Source of the DNA: Panorpa germanica
Lineage: Eukaryota; Arthropoda; Insecta; Mecoptera; Panorpidae
NCBI GenBank assembly: GCA_963678705.1
Contig: OY783203.1
Location: 41,416,347-41,480,346, forward strand
Direction: 5' to 3'
DNA: 64,000 nt
A program made the position numbers and the translations under genes. A model generated the notes under the pieces. That model was not told the origin of the DNA, searched no databases, and saw nothing but the letters and a program-made list of their open reading frames with translations. This document shows, in pieces, positions 1 to 12,000 of the stretch; positions within the stretch are counted from its first letter, which is position 1, and each line of letters starts with the position of its first letter.

Positions 1-1389
1 TATTCTATGAATAGACACTTATTTGTACCGGACCGAGGGACCAGTAGTGGAGATATCTTTGCTTCCGTGACTAACTTTTAAAAGATTGTCCGTTTTTCTT
101 CTATAGAAATTCTCTTCTGGGACTATTTGGGACCACAATAAAAAAGGAAACACTTACTTTAAAAAGTAAGTGCAAAAGGATTGCAACATTTTTTGTTTTG
201 AGTAAAGACAGAGATAGGATCTTGAAAACAGTTAGTTGAATTGTCATTGGATAGAAAAAAAAAAATAAGAAAAAAGAAGGTCAATTTGATGTTTTCTGAA
301 TGGCATAATTTCCATGTTGCGGGCCTGGCAAAGCTACTATTTACATTTCGCCATAATATTACTATCAACAGCTTTTTTTAATAATAGCAATCATTTTTCA
401 TTCAAATCTATTTTAAAGCGTCTTAAACAGGAGTACTATTTTTGTTATTTTTTTCTATTTTTATTATGTTATTTTTATTTCTTGAATAATTCTAATAAAT
501 AATTCACAAAAACTCGTTGTGCATACCATTTATGTTTTATTAGAAAAAGAACCGAAGACTAAAACCAGTTATATATTTAAATTTTAAATTTGACCTTTTC
601 AATGTCATTGATAAAATTCTTTAAAAAGAAATATTAATAAATATAGAATTAAATTAGTTAAAAATACCTATAAAATAAATTTATTTTATTTAAATTTATT
701 CAAATTCTATTACAAAATGCAGTGGCGTAGGAACTCATGTATTTTAACTCCTTAGTTGTAACACAATTCTATCTTCAGTGCAGACCGATCTGAGGAACAT
801 GCGAGAGATGCGCTGGCATATGACGCCAAAATAATCGGGACACTTAAGTGTGAAAAAGGGTGCTTGCAGTAAATTTGTTTTACTAAGTATATTACTTTAA
901 GGAAGAGGGACATCCGGTGAATCTATTAAATATAGTGAAAAGGGCGCCAAATTATCATATCGCATCTAAAATATATTTCTCTTGAACCGACCCTGCTTCA
1001 GTGCTAAAACCAAAATTAGTGTGTGACTCAATAATGCATTACCCTTTACAAATAAAATATTTGCAATTATATATTTTATTTACCTTTAGTAGAAATAAAA
1101 ACTTAATAGTGGTGGATTTACAATATCCTTGTTACTTATTTGTTTTTAAAGGACCCTTCCATAGTCTTTAATTGAAAAATATTAAAAGAAAGTAATTTAT
1201 ATACGAATTACTAAAGTAATCAACCATTTCAATTCAGTGCCCAACGATGAATGTCTTACAAATTGGGTAACTGGTTGATAAGACTAAAAATTAATACAAC
1301 ATTACGCCTGGGTTGGTTGCAACACATTAACCACAATGTTTTTTGTGTTGCGAGCTAATCAGAGGTAACTGAAAATTGATTTTTAATTT
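1..1389. other. Intergenic DNA, no gene seen
   Basis: AT-rich sequence with only short open frames (about 60-70 codons) that carry no recognisable domain. A slightly GC-richer patch at about 720-1010 looks like old repeat DNA, but I could not define its ends. Confidence 0.5.
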
Positions 1390-1625
1390 ATTTAACGTCA
1401 GCCTATATTCGATGTGGCCTCCTTCTATCAATTTGGCAGTCGTTGGAGTCGTTGTGTCATATAAGTATGAAATACCGATGCCTACCTTATTAGTATTATG
1501 AATGTGATACTTACCACATAATCAAATTAATTTTAATAACAACCAAACCCAAAATTATAGCACTTATCCGGGAATCTAACCCAAAGAATCTGGAGAGTCT
1601 GCAATATCTTTTATGCCTTTGAATA
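1390..1625 (-). repeat. tRNA-derived SINE copy, diverged
   Basis: Read on the minus strand, the segment near 1570-1605 has a box-B-like word (GGGTTAGATTCC) followed by the CAACC/TTATTAAAA-type body and a tail region seen in better copies at 46592 and 48428. This copy is diverged and its ends are approximate. Confidence 0.35.
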
Positions 1626-2386
1626 AAATTAATCGATTTTATTTAACAAGTGTAAATTATGTAGAATGTAATATGTAAAAAAAAAGATATTTATATTTAA
1701 GAAGCACTAGGCACTTAAACGGATGTAGGTCCTATGTAAAATAAGTGAATTATATTCCTTTAGTTATTAATTATATTTAAATATTGATTTGTCTAAATAA
1801 TTAACATGTGTTCTTTATTGAATGTGCCTTAAATAATTAACATATGTTCTAATAAAATTTATCTAATATATTAAAAACAAGTAAGAAAACATTTTAAATT
1901 GTGCGCCATTTATTTGCCTTTGAATCTGAGATTTGACAGCTGTCATTGCGTTCAAAATATTAAATTAAATTGGAACACAATAATAGTTAACAACGAAGGA
2001 AAATAATTACGACAAAAGCAATTCTAATATATTATCTTACCAACTAATTTAAATTACAAGTAAAGAAATTTTATTTAATGTTTTCATTTTTTAATTGATC
2101 ATTCTTATTATAGTATTATATTTGCTTTAATTATTTTTAAAAGATATGCATTCTGATGTTTGTTATTAAAGGTTAAATATATTTCATTTAATTGTTTATA
2201 GCATAATTAACGCTTAGAACATTTGTGAGCATCCCCTGAACTATCTAACGAGTTAAAATTTTAATTTTGGTTGATTTTCAGTTTTGCACCAATACTCATT
2301 TTCGAACTGTAAGCTAACTTCAGTTGCGTCAATACAATCAGTGTCGGTGTGTTGTTTGAAACATTTGTTTTTGTAACATTTGAAAA
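1626..2386. other. Intergenic DNA upstream of the small gene
   Basis: No coding potential is seen. The last 100 bases before 2387 are slightly less AT-rich and presumably include the promoter and 5' UTR of the gene starting at 2387. A TTTTCAGTTTTG stretch near 2276 resembles an insect initiator, but no TATA box is obvious. Confidence 0.4.
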
Positions 2387-5300
2387 ATGATTGATGAAAT
2401 TTACATTGAGTTTGCAAATGAAGTAAGTATTCACAACAAAATAATTAATGAAATTGTTCAGTACAAAATTAGTACAGAACATAAGAAGATGTCTCTGTTG
2501 GCATTCCAACATTATAATGTATTGTTGTCTCTAATAGAAGTAATGCGCATGACTACAATACGACGACTGCTGTACGCTACAGCGATATGGCATTCGTGTC
2601 AGTTGTGTTTTGGGCTTCTACACTGTCAAGATCATAATTCCCAACCATCTTGTTATTATAAGAATGTTGGTTCAAAGTAATTAAAAAGTGTAAAATTATT
2701 TTATCATTAAACAATTGAATAATTATTCAATCTACAAATACTCGCATGGTTTTATTTCGTACATGCGAAGCTGGTCCTTCGAGTCTTACAAAGCCGATCC
2801 TTCGAGTTTATTAACCGCGTGTGTTTTTCATTGTATTTTTGGCGTTTTATTACATTTGCCCCTTGGCGATTGCCATTGATTGGGTAAATGGGACGCTCTA
2901 TTTTGGCGGATTCACGGAGGATCTGGATATTTTACAATTACATTTCAAGAAGGTTTTAAATCCTACAAAAAAAAAAAAAACTGGCCTTACAAGCCATTGG
3001 TACCCGCGTGTGATTTCGTGGTGTTTTGAGGTTACATCTGTATAGTAACCAGCACAAGTGCAAGCTATTTTGTTACATTTACCCTATGGCGGCCTGGCAA
3101 GTCATCAATTGCCATTGATTGGGTAATGCAACGTTTGATTTAAGCGGATTCGCATATAATTTGGATTACTACACGTTTATATTTTAAGAAAAATTATTCA
3201 TTACGGAAGAGGATACATGGATGCTGGAGGAGAGTAAAATACTTCTTTACTCATGAAGGTACAAAGTTATTATTACTATCTGCAAGTACCAATCTATTAA
3301 AAACTTCTCATGTTGCTGGATTAACCTGGATTAGTTTGTCATCCACGTTTCATCTATCATATAAGTACGAATCTATCACCTAAGCAAGATGGAGGGATTG
3401 AAAAGGCTTAGATCGGCGCGGACGGCTGCAAAAAGTGCAATATCACGGATGGACAATTACGTCAGCGACCCAAGGGCTCTCGACTCCGCTACAGTGGAGG
3501 TGCTGCAGGTGAAAAAAGAAAAGATGATGACTACATTCCAATCGTACGAGCTCACGCAGTACAGCATTTTAGAAATTGATGATCAAGATGAGGAAGACAT
3601 TGAAGAAGTTGAAGAGAAGTATTTTAACATTATTGCAAAATTAAATGCTAGCATCAATAAGTTAAAAGAAGTTAATAGGCCTGAATTAGTTCCATTGAAG
3701 CTCCCAGCGGTGGAAATTCCAACCTTCGATGGCAAGGATATAACCAGGTTTAAGCCCTTTTATGAGCTCTTCCAAGCAGTGGTTCACAATAATGCATCAT
3801 TGTCCGATGTTCAAAGACTTTTTTATTTGAGAAAGTATCTCGTTGATGAGGCTCTCTCAATAATTATAAATCTGCCGCTTGTGAACAGTTCATACAAAGA
3901 GGCTATTGATTTATTGTTAGCGCGGTATGAAAATAAGGCGAGATTAATCTTTTATCACATTAATATAATACTTGATATTCCCAACATGCAGAAAGGTACT
4001 GCAGTCGATATAAGGGCTTTTTTATGTCAAGTAAAACAGCAATTACAAGCGTTAAAAAATCTTGATGAGCCTGTAGACAAGTGGGATATGATTTTAATCT
4101 CGGCCTTAAGTAGAAAATTAGATATCGTTACTAACCGCACTTTCCACATGGAAAGAAATTTAGAAGAACTGCCTACTATGGCAGAATTTATTTCATTTTT
4201 AGAAAGACGTGCAATTGCAATTGAGTATAGTTTAGATTATAAAAATATGTCACATGACAATAATAATAATAAAGGAAATGTGGTTCCAAGAAAATTGTAT
4301 AATAAAAATAAGTATTCACATAATAATATTGTATGTAATCTTGCTATTTGTGAATATACAAACCTTGAGAATGTTATGAAACAATCTTGGACAACTGAGA
4401 AAGTCCCAGAGGAATCAGATAAGTTTTCTGAGGATTACTTAAAGGCTGAACATAAATTTCAAAATTCAGTAGCACTTAAAAATAATTTAACTGTTGATTT
4501 GCCATTACTCAGCCTAGTAAATAAAATAGAATTGGAGGATTCTTTCTCAGTTGCCCCGCAAAGATTTAATGTGTTGGAAAAAAGATTTAGACACAATCCT
4601 TCATTATTGGAGGTTTATAAAACATTATTAAACAGATCAACCAGTATTATGACATTAGGTTTAAAACACAATATTATTTTTATAAATATTAAAATAAAAA
4701 CAAATTTAATTTGCTACAAGTCCAGTGTAGCTCCATCAAGTAAGGTACTTACAATACCCCAGCTTGAGATTATTAGCGCAGTGTTGCTGGTGCGAATCAA
4801 ACAAGCAACAAATAAAATTTTTGATTCAAATACAATACTTCCATCAGATATTAATTGCAATGTTTACAACATTGATGTAAAACAAACATCTGTACTGTTG
4901 GAATTGTTAAAAGATAATTGTTTCAATAACATTGTAACTATTGAGTTGATGATTGTTGTGTACATTATGCAAATGATAATGTATGCTACATTGATAACTA
5001 TGGTTTCTGTTATATTTAGGATAGTAATTAATTTGTTTTATATTATTTTCACAAAATTATGTAGACTACCATAGAGTTAAGAAGTTTATGTTATTTTGTG
5101 TAATTTTGTTTATAATAGTTTTAAGAAGTTCACATTATTTTTTGTAAATTGGTTTATAATAATTTTATGTAACATTGTATAATTTGATATTGGTTGTGAG
5201 CTTATCTACTTCTGCTGGCTGGCAATTTATGTTCAGTACAAAATTAGTACAGAACATAAGAAGATGTCTCTGTTGGCATTCCAACATTATAATGTATTGT

Positions 5301-7429
5301 TGTCTCTAATAGAAGTAATGCGCATGACTACAATACGACGACTGCTGTACGCTACAGCGATATGGCATTCGTGTCAGTTGTGTTTTGGGCTTCTACACTG
5401 TCAAGATCATAATTCCCAACCATCTTGTTATTATAAGAATGTTGGTTCAAAGTAATTAAAAAGTGTAAAATTATTTTATCATTAAACAATTGAATAATTA
5501 TTCAATCTACAAATACTCGCATGGTTTTATTTCGTACAGAAATAAATATTTTCCATATTTCTGTTTCTACATTTATTTTTCTTTTTAGGCACAGGAGGAA
5601 GAAGACAAAGACACGAGTCTTACAGAACAATGTACCTCAGCTAGAACCGTATGTGTATTTATCTTTTGACGTTTTGAAAGTTGAATAAAATATATTGTTT
5701 ATCTGTTTTCTCATTTATTTCAGAATTATGTAATTTTGATTATGCTACATGTTTTTTTTTGCAGCCAGAAAAGCGTGCTTCTTTAGACAAATTTGTGCTG
5801 GAACATAGTGCTGCTGTTCAAGCTAGTATTCTTTCTATAAGAGACTCTATTCCGCAACTACGCGGAACATTGGTACGTGGCTACAATTAGTTTATCAATA
5901 TATATAAAAACTAATGAATATTTTCTATCTATCATGAATGTCTTACAGTTCTTAGAACAAAACTTACTCTCTAGTAGATTAGCTTTCAAGACTTATGGCT
6001 AGTAAGTGCAAGACATACCCAGAACCTTTTTACATAATTTACATAATTTATATAAACGAGTATTTTGCGCCAAATTATGAACTTCAGTTTGTAAAATTAG
6101 AGCAACACTTGTCTCATTAAGCAATACATAGTCAATAATGTCCGCAGTAGAATACACTTATATAGTTATAAAGTTTTATACATTGAGTGAATCATTAAAT
6201 ATAATAACAATACAATATGAGCATAAACATTAAATATTATATGGTACATTTCATGAACTAAATAAGTTCAGTAATTTTACGTAACCTGTATAAAATATAG
6301 AATAATTAATATTAAATTTTGATGATTTTCTTCAGTGAGTCCTAGTTATCCATTAGATTTCTTTCAGCATGTATGAAACTTTTAGCAAATGTGGCATATT
6401 GCGCTGATTGCTAATTTCGATGTCCTTTTTATCATAAATTTATTGTTCTTCATAGGTTCCTCCAATTTCTTTCACTCATATAACGATTATCGTTACTTTA
6501 TTATAAACTATGGGCTATGGCCATATATTATAACTAAGGGATATGGCTCTTTTCTACTTCTGTTCTAACCAGACTTCTATTTTGTACTATTTTCACAAAA
6601 TTAATAAGCAAATGGCATTTTCCAGCTATTGCTTACAACAATTCAATAATCCGCTGCAACGGGTAACTTATATTAACTATTATTTATATAATTATATTTA
6701 TATTACATATCATTTTACTATGTATTGTACAATGATTCATTCTTCATTCTCAATCATCTCGGTCATTCTTGTTTCATATATGATATTATATATTTATATT
6801 AACCATCAAAATATTAGTAACATAATCAAATTAGGTGTTAAAAGTGTTTGTGTTTAATGATTATTTATCGCGTATCATATATATACTTTTCATGTTTATA
6901 AATGCAGTCTCTGTACAAATAAATTCATTAAACTGAACTGACAATACACTGAATTTAAATATTTTTCTAGGACTGGGAGTTTCAGAATTATATCTCTGAA
7001 GGATGTAATATCATTGTAAACACATCTAAATCAAGTCAATCTCGCCTTTACAGATACCATTCTTCTAGTAGAACAAAAAATTATAACATCCTTGTTCAAT
7101 TTTCAGTGTCAATATATTTTTTCTAGTATTTCCTTATTTTCCTAGATAAACGAGATTGAAATCGTGAAGAGGGCAAGTAATTATATTAATTTAATAACGA
7201 GGCAAAATAGAGAACACCGAATGAAGAACGCTGCTATAAGAAAAGAGAACGAAGAGATGGAAAAAGAAAGTATGTAAATGTTATGATATGGCACGTGTAA
7301 AAAGAAAGTTATTTTAATAATTATTAATACATTTTAGTAGCCAGGCTTACTGAGAGATGTGCAAGAAAAGATGGCGGTGTTTCACATGAAACTGAAGAAA
7401 ACAGTGAAAACTCTAATCACAATTCGTAA
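2387..7429 (+). CDS. Small five-exon gene, uncharacterised 139-aa protein
   Basis: I assembled this from splice signals. Exons are 2387-2422 (MIDEIYIEFANE, donor GTAAGT), 5589-5648, 5765-5872, 7146-7269 and 7338-7429 (stop TAA). Phases are 0, 0, 0 and 1 and agree at every junction, giving 139 codons plus stop. The acceptors are good polypyrimidine-AG sites, and an AATAAA lies at 7440, eleven bases after the stop. The product is hydrophilic: acidic in exon 2, probably helical in exon 3 (SLDKFVLEHSAAVQASILSI), and charged and coiled-coil-like in exon 4 (REHRMKNAAIRKENEEMEKE). No signal peptide or membrane segment is seen. I do not recognise the family. The BEL element at 2455-5538 sits inside intron 1. 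The last acceptor could also be three bases later, changing one residue. Confidence 0.6.
2455..2763 (+). repeat. 5' LTR of the BEL/Pao element
   Basis: 309-bp LTR with TG...CA termini, matching 5230-5538 throughout. It carries a 63-codon open frame that is present in both LTRs and is best explained as LTR sequence rather than a gene. Confidence 0.9.
3389..5074 (+). CDS. BEL/Pao gag joined to pol remnants, 561 aa
   Basis: One uninterrupted frame from ATG at 3389. Residues about 103-270 match the DUF1759 gag domain of Pao/BEL elements (LPAVEIPTFDGKDITRFKPF, then a long helical region). There is no CCHC zinc knuckle. Residues about 335-425 resemble the region just before the Pao reverse transcriptase core (LEKRFRHNPSLLEVYKTLL), and residues about 445-485 resemble the RNase H/A17 region (SSKVLTIPQLEIISAVLLVR). 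The protease, the RT catalytic YVDD-type motif and the integrase are absent. The last 40 residues are strongly hydrophobic. The frame is oddly intact for a deletion derivative. No function in mobilisation can be assigned beyond gag. Confidence 0.8.
   Translation: MEGLKRLRSARTAAKSAISRMDNYVSDPRALDSATVEVLQVKKEKMMTTFQSYELTQYSILEIDDQDEEDIEEVEEKYFNIIAKLNASINKLKEVNRPELVPLKLPAVEIPTFDGKDITRFKPFYELFQAVVHNNASLSDVQRLFYLRKYLVDEALSIIINLPLVNSSYKEAIDLLLARYENKARLIFYHINIILDIPNMQKGTAVDIRAFLCQVKQQLQALKNLDEPVDKWDMILISALSRKLDIVTNRTFHMERNLEELPTMAEFISFLERRAIAIEYSLDYKNMSHDNNNNKGNVVPRKLYNKNKYSHNNIVCNLAICEYTNLENVMKQSWTTEKVPEESDKFSEDYLKAEHKFQNSVALKNNLTVDLPLLSLVNKIELEDSFSVAPQRFNVLEKRFRHNPSLLEVYKTLLNRSTSIMTLGLKHNIIFINIKIKTNLICYKSSVAPSSKVLTIPQLEIISAVLLVRIKQATNKIFDSNTILPSDINCNVYNIDVKQTSVLLELLKDNCFNNIVTIELMIVVYIMQMIMYATLITMVSVIFRIVINLFYIIFTKLCRLP
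5230..5538 (+). repeat. 3' LTR of the BEL/Pao element
   Basis: 309 bp, equal in length and sequence to 2455-2763, immediately followed by the target duplication GAAAT. The bases just before it (GGCTGGCAATTTA) stand where a polypurine tract is expected, but the tract is not obvious. Confidence 0.9.
5873..7145 (+). other. Intron 3 of the small gene
   Basis: AT-rich intron with donor GTACGT and acceptor TTTTCCTAG. A 104-codon open frame at 6543-6857 is low-complexity AT-rich sequence. A possible exon after TTTTTCTAG at 6971 has no phase-compatible donor and was not included. Confidence 0.45.
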
Positions 7430-7445
7430 TTAATCCTGAAAATAA

Positions 7446-8132
7446 ATCAATAGTTAATATAATGGATACGTCAGAAAACAACAAAAACTAGACACAATGG
7501 TTATTTTAAATTGAATGTCAAATGATACAAAAGTGTAGGTATATAATATCTATGTAGTTCAAATTACTGTTCTACAATAATCGCAATTATAAAACCAAAG
7601 TATGAAATTATCCATATGGATACATATCAAAGTATCCATATATATAAAAAGTATTTTAGACTATATGATCAACTCGGGTACTTAGCTTTACGATACATAA
7701 GATATTATATTGTTCATATGCTTTAATATTAAATAAAATAATTTAAAATTTTAATGGTTTCTTTTATCTACTTTCTTTATCTGTTATCTTAGTAAACTTT
7801 ATCCAATAATACTTTCTACATTCTTAAGTGATGATTCTTTTACAAAATTTCAGATTTCATTCCATCCCAGTATTTTTCAGAGTTTCATTCTAACCAGTAT
7901 AGTTTTTACACAGACTGCGTCAATGTTAATTTGTCATATATTGAGTTTGAATTTTTTATGTAAATTTGTCCTGATATTACTGATGTATAATATAAGTAAA
8001 ATAATATTTTTTAATGTATTTCTATTTTAATTAGAAACAAAAAGAACAAATACAGAAAATCTGTCATTGTGTTACAATAAAAGTGTTTAAGGTGGTAATC
8101 AAGTTGCATAATGTCGTGGCGCAATGAAGTTG
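7446..8132. other. Intergenic DNA, nothing recognised
   Basis: AT-rich sequence downstream of the small gene. No frame, RNA gene or named repeat is seen. Confidence 0.4.
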
Positions 8133-8432
8133 ATGGCTATCTGTTGGAGATTTGTTAAGTTGTAGATATCAGCTACTCTTAATAGATGTCACCAATTGAA
8201 TGAAATTTTTGATAACTTTCGTTGGAATCTTAATTTAATTTTACTAAAACTTTTACATTGTAGTATATTAAGAAGAAGCTATCTAGACCAGGATGTTAAG
8301 TCCTAATAATTTACAGTAAATTATTAATATTATCTAATTAGAAAAAACAAATTTACAAGAGAACTGATTAACAGCGACATCTATTACAGAGTAGGTTAAA
8401 ATTTAACTTCGATTTGACCAACAGATGGCATA
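8133..8432. repeat. Possible MITE with about 55-bp imperfect inverted ends
   Basis: The left end (GCTATCTGTTGG at 8136, then CTACTCTTAATAGATGTC near 8180-8200) reappears inverted at the right end (GACATCTATTACAGAGTAG near 8370, then CCAACAGATGGC at 8418-8429). The ends are imperfect and no target duplication was resolved. The interior is AT-rich without a frame. Confidence 0.45.
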
Positions 8433-8919
8433 TTGATTTTATTACGCCTAAGTCCTATGCAAACTAATTTACTTGATATGAATTCAATACTCCATGATAT
8501 AAATATATTTCATTTCAGTTCGAATATTTTTGTACATTTAAAACTTCAATTTTTACACCCTTTTATATTTTTTGAATTAAAAAAAAAAATACAATTCATA
8601 TATTTTAATTTAATAATGCAAAAGTAATGCTTCTATTAATAAAAAAACACTAAATATATTTATTTAAATATGTTTAGTTTTATTACTTTATAATGTAATT
8701 CTTTTTTCTTTAATCTTCATAAACGTTTTAATAAATTAAGATTTGTTGTAATTTTGAGTGTTTTATAATTAATATTAACCAGTATCTTGTCTTTATTGTT
8801 AAAAAAATCTGATAAAATTGATCTTGGTAAAAATTATAAAATCCAATTTCTTCATTGCACTGAAAAGATTCTATTCCTTCTTCAATATTTTTAAAATATT
8901 AACAGAACATATATTATTA
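8433..8919. other. AT-rich spacer, nothing recognised
   Basis: Contains only an A/T-homopolymer-rich 64-codon frame (8433-8627) without coding character. Confidence 0.4.
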
Positions 8920-8948
8920 CTAGCTATTTGACCCGTTGCAAGGCAACG
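8920..8948 (-). mobile_element. Helitron-like 3' terminus
   Basis: Read on the minus strand: a hairpin CGTTGC-CTT-GCAACG (8948-8934), a 10-nt spacer (8933-8924), CTAG (8923-8920), then T. Canonical Helitrons end with a short hairpin about 10-12 nt before CTRR and insert between A and T. The element would extend to higher coordinates, through the 145-bp repeats. The opposite terminus was not found. Confidence 0.5.
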
Positions 8949-9065
8949 AGTGTAAGTTATGTGTTTGTTTCCTTTTTAAAAAATTAGTATTTCAAATGTG
9001 TGTAATGTTTTAATTGAGCTATATCCGCTCCACTTTAAATTGATAAACTGTTTTATTAAATTTAC

Positions 9066-12000
9066 AATATCTACGGTTTTCTGGCTTTTTTGCAATATTT
9101 TCTCAATTCATGGACTTTTTCTTTAAAAAATAATTACAATTTATTCAATTTCTTTGATGCAGTTATGTTCGTTTGGCTTCAAAATAAAGAACTGCTTCAT
9201 TACATTTTAAAAACTAAGCGCATCTGGCATTTATGCGACCTTTCTTAAACTCATGGACTTTTTCTTGTAATTTTTTTTCTGGATTTATTGAAATGTTTTG
9301 ATGCAGTTATGTTCGTTAGGCTTTAAAATAAAGAACTGCTTCATTACATTTAAAAAAACTAGGCGTGTCTGGCTTTTATGCGACCTTTCTTAAACTCATG
9401 GACTTTTTCTTGTAATTTTTTTTCTGGATTTATTGAAATGTTTTGATGCAGTTATGTTCGTTAGGCTTTAAAATAAAGAACTGCTTCATTACATTTAAAA
9501 AAACTAGGCGTGTCTGGCTTTTATGCGACCTTTTTTAAATTCATGGACTTTTTCTTGTAATTTTTTTTCTGGATTTATTGAAATGTTTTGATGCAGTTAT
9601 GTTCGTTAGGCTTTAAAATAAAAAACTGCTTCATTACATTTAAAAAAACTAGGCGTGTTTGGCTGTTATGCGACCTTTTTTAAATTCATGGACTTTTTTT
9701 TCTTAATTTTTTTTCTGGATTTATTGAAATGTTTTGATGCAGTTATGTTCGTTAGGCTTTAAAATAAAGAACTGCTTCATTACATTTAAAAAAACTAGGC
9801 GTGTCTGGCTTTTATGCGACCTTTTTTAAATTCATGGACTTTTTTTTCTTAATTTTTTTTCTGGATTTATTGAAATGTTTTGATGCAGTTATGTTCGTTA
9901 GGCTTTAAAATAAAGAACTGCTTCATTACATTTAAAAAAACTAGGCGTGTCTGGCTTTTATGCGACCTTTTTTAAATTCATGGACTTTTTTTTGTAATTT
10001 TTTTTCTGGATTTATTGAAATGTTTTGATGCAGTCATGTTCGTTAGGCTTTAAAATAAAGAACTGCTTCATTACATTTAAAAAAACTAGGCGTGTCTGGC
10101 TTTTATGCGACCTTTTTTAAATTCATGGACTTTTTCTTGTAATTTTTTTTCTGGATTTATTGAAATGTTTTGATGCAGTTATGTTCGTTAGGCTTTAAAA
10201 TAAAAAACTGCTTCATTACATTTAAAAAAACTAGGCGTGTTTGGCTGTTATGCGACCTTTTTTAAATTCATGGACTTTTTTTTCTTAATTTTTTTTCTGG
10301 ATTTATTGAAATGTTTTGATGCAGTTATGTTCGTTAGGCTTTAAAATAAAGAACTGCTTCATTACATTTAAAAAAACTAGGCGTGTCTGGCTTTTATGCG
10401 ACCTTTTTTAAATTCATGGACTTTTTTTTCTTAATTTTTTTTCTGGATTTATTGAAATGTTTTGATGCAGTTATGTTCGTTAGGCTTTAAAATAAAGAAC
10501 TGCTTCATTACATTTAAAAAAACTAGGCGTGTCTGGCTTTTATGCGACCTTTTTTAAATTCATGGACTTTTTTTTGTAATTTTTTTTCTGGATTTATTGA
10601 AATGTTTTGATGCAGTCATGTTCGTTAGGCTTTAAAATAAAGAACTGCTTCATTACATTTAAAAAAACTAGGCGTGTTTGGCTGTTATGCGACCTTTTTT
10701 AAATTCATGGACTTTTTTTTCTTAATTTTTTTTCTGGATTTATTGAAATGTTTTGATGCAGTTATGTTCGTTAGGCTTTAAAATAAAGAACTGCTTCATT
10801 ACATTTAAAAAAACTAGGCGTGTCTGGCTTTTATGCGACCTTTTTTAAATTCATGGACTTTTTTTTCTTAATTTTTTTTCTGGATTTATTGAAATGTTTT
10901 GACGCAGTTATGTTCGTTAGGCTTTAAAAAAAAGAACTGCTTCATTACATTTAAAAAAAATAGGCGTGTCTGGCTTTTATGCGACCTTTTTTAAATTCAT
11001 GGACTTTTTTTTGTAATTTTTTTTCTGGATTTATTGAAATGTTTTGATGCAGTTATGTTCGTTAGGCTTTAAAATAAAGAACTGCTTCATTACATTTTAA
11101 AAAACTAGGCGTGTCTGGCTTTTATGCGACCTTTTTTAAATTCATGGACTTTTTTTTCTTAATTTTTTTTCTGGATTTATTGAAATGTTTTGATGCAGTT
11201 ATGTTCGTTAGGCTTTAAAATAAAGAACTGCTTCATTACATTTAAAAAAACTAGGCGTGTCTGGCTTTTATGCGACCTTTTTTAAATTCATGGACTTTTT
11301 CTTGTAATTTTTTTTCTGGATTTATTGAAATGTTTTGATGCAGTTATGTTCGTTAGGCTTTAAAATAAAGAACTGCTTCATTACATTTAAAAAAACTAGG
11401 CGTGTCTGGCTTTTATGCGACCTTTTTTAAATTCATGGACTTTTTCTTGTAATTTTTTTTCTGGATTTATTGAAATGTTTTGATGCAGTTATGTTCGTTA
11501 GGCTTTAAAATAAAAAACTGCTTCATTACATTTAAAAAAACTAGGCGTGTTTGGCTGTTATGCGACCTTTTTTAAATTCATGGACTTTTTTTTCTTAATT
11601 TTTTTTCTGGATTTATTGAAATGTTTTGATGCAGTTATGTTCGTTAGGCTTTAAAATAAAGAACTGCTTCATTACATTTAAAAAAACTAGGCGTGTCTGG
11701 CTTTTATGCGACCTTTTTTAAATTCATGGACTTTTTTTTCTTAATTTTTTTTCTGGATTTATTGAAATGTTTTGATGCAGTTATGTTCGTTAGGCTTTAA
11801 AATAAAGAACTGCTTCATTACATTTAAAAAAACTAGGCGTGTCTGGCTTTTATGCGACCTTTTTTAAATTCATGGACTTTTTTTTGTAATTTTTTTTCTG
11901 GATTTATTGAAATGTTTTGATGCAGTCATGTTCGTTAGGCTTTAAAATAAAGAACTGCTTCATTACATTTAAAAAAACTAGGCGTGTCTGGCTTTTATGC

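Larger units (their letters stand above)
2455..5538 (+). mobile_element. BEL/Pao-type LTR retrotransposon, internally deleted, with TSD
   Basis: The element is 3,084 bp, bounded by two 309-bp LTRs (2455-2763 and 5230-5538) that I read as identical; both begin TGTTCAGTAC and end TTCGTACA. It is flanked by a perfect 5-bp target duplication GAAAT (2450-2454 and 5539-5543). BEL/Pao assignment rests on the DUF1759-like gag and the Pao-type pol remnants of the internal frame. Protease, most reverse transcriptase and integrase are missing, so it must be non-autonomous. The leader (2764-3388) contains two related segments (about 2860-2900 and 3076-3130) sharing the word GCCATTGATTGGGTAA. The insertion lies in intron 1 of the small gene, in the same orientation. 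Confidence 0.88.

Noticed and set aside
2387..2680. 97-codon open frame starting at the small gene's ATG
   Set aside because: It reads through the exon 1 donor and across the LTR boundary at 2455. Only the first 12 codons are gene sequence.
2821..3045. 74-codon frame in the BEL leader
   Set aside because: Untranslated leader region of the element; the frame is interrupted in the related segment at 3076.
5264..5455. 63-codon frame, also present at 2494-2680
   Set aside because: It lies wholly within the LTRs and has no recognisable domain.
6543..6857. 104-codon frame rich in Tyr, Ile and Asn
   Set aside because: AT-driven composition, inside an intron, no domain.
6971..7120. Possible extra exon of the small gene
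   Set aside because: A good acceptor, but no donor gives a phase compatible with the following exon.
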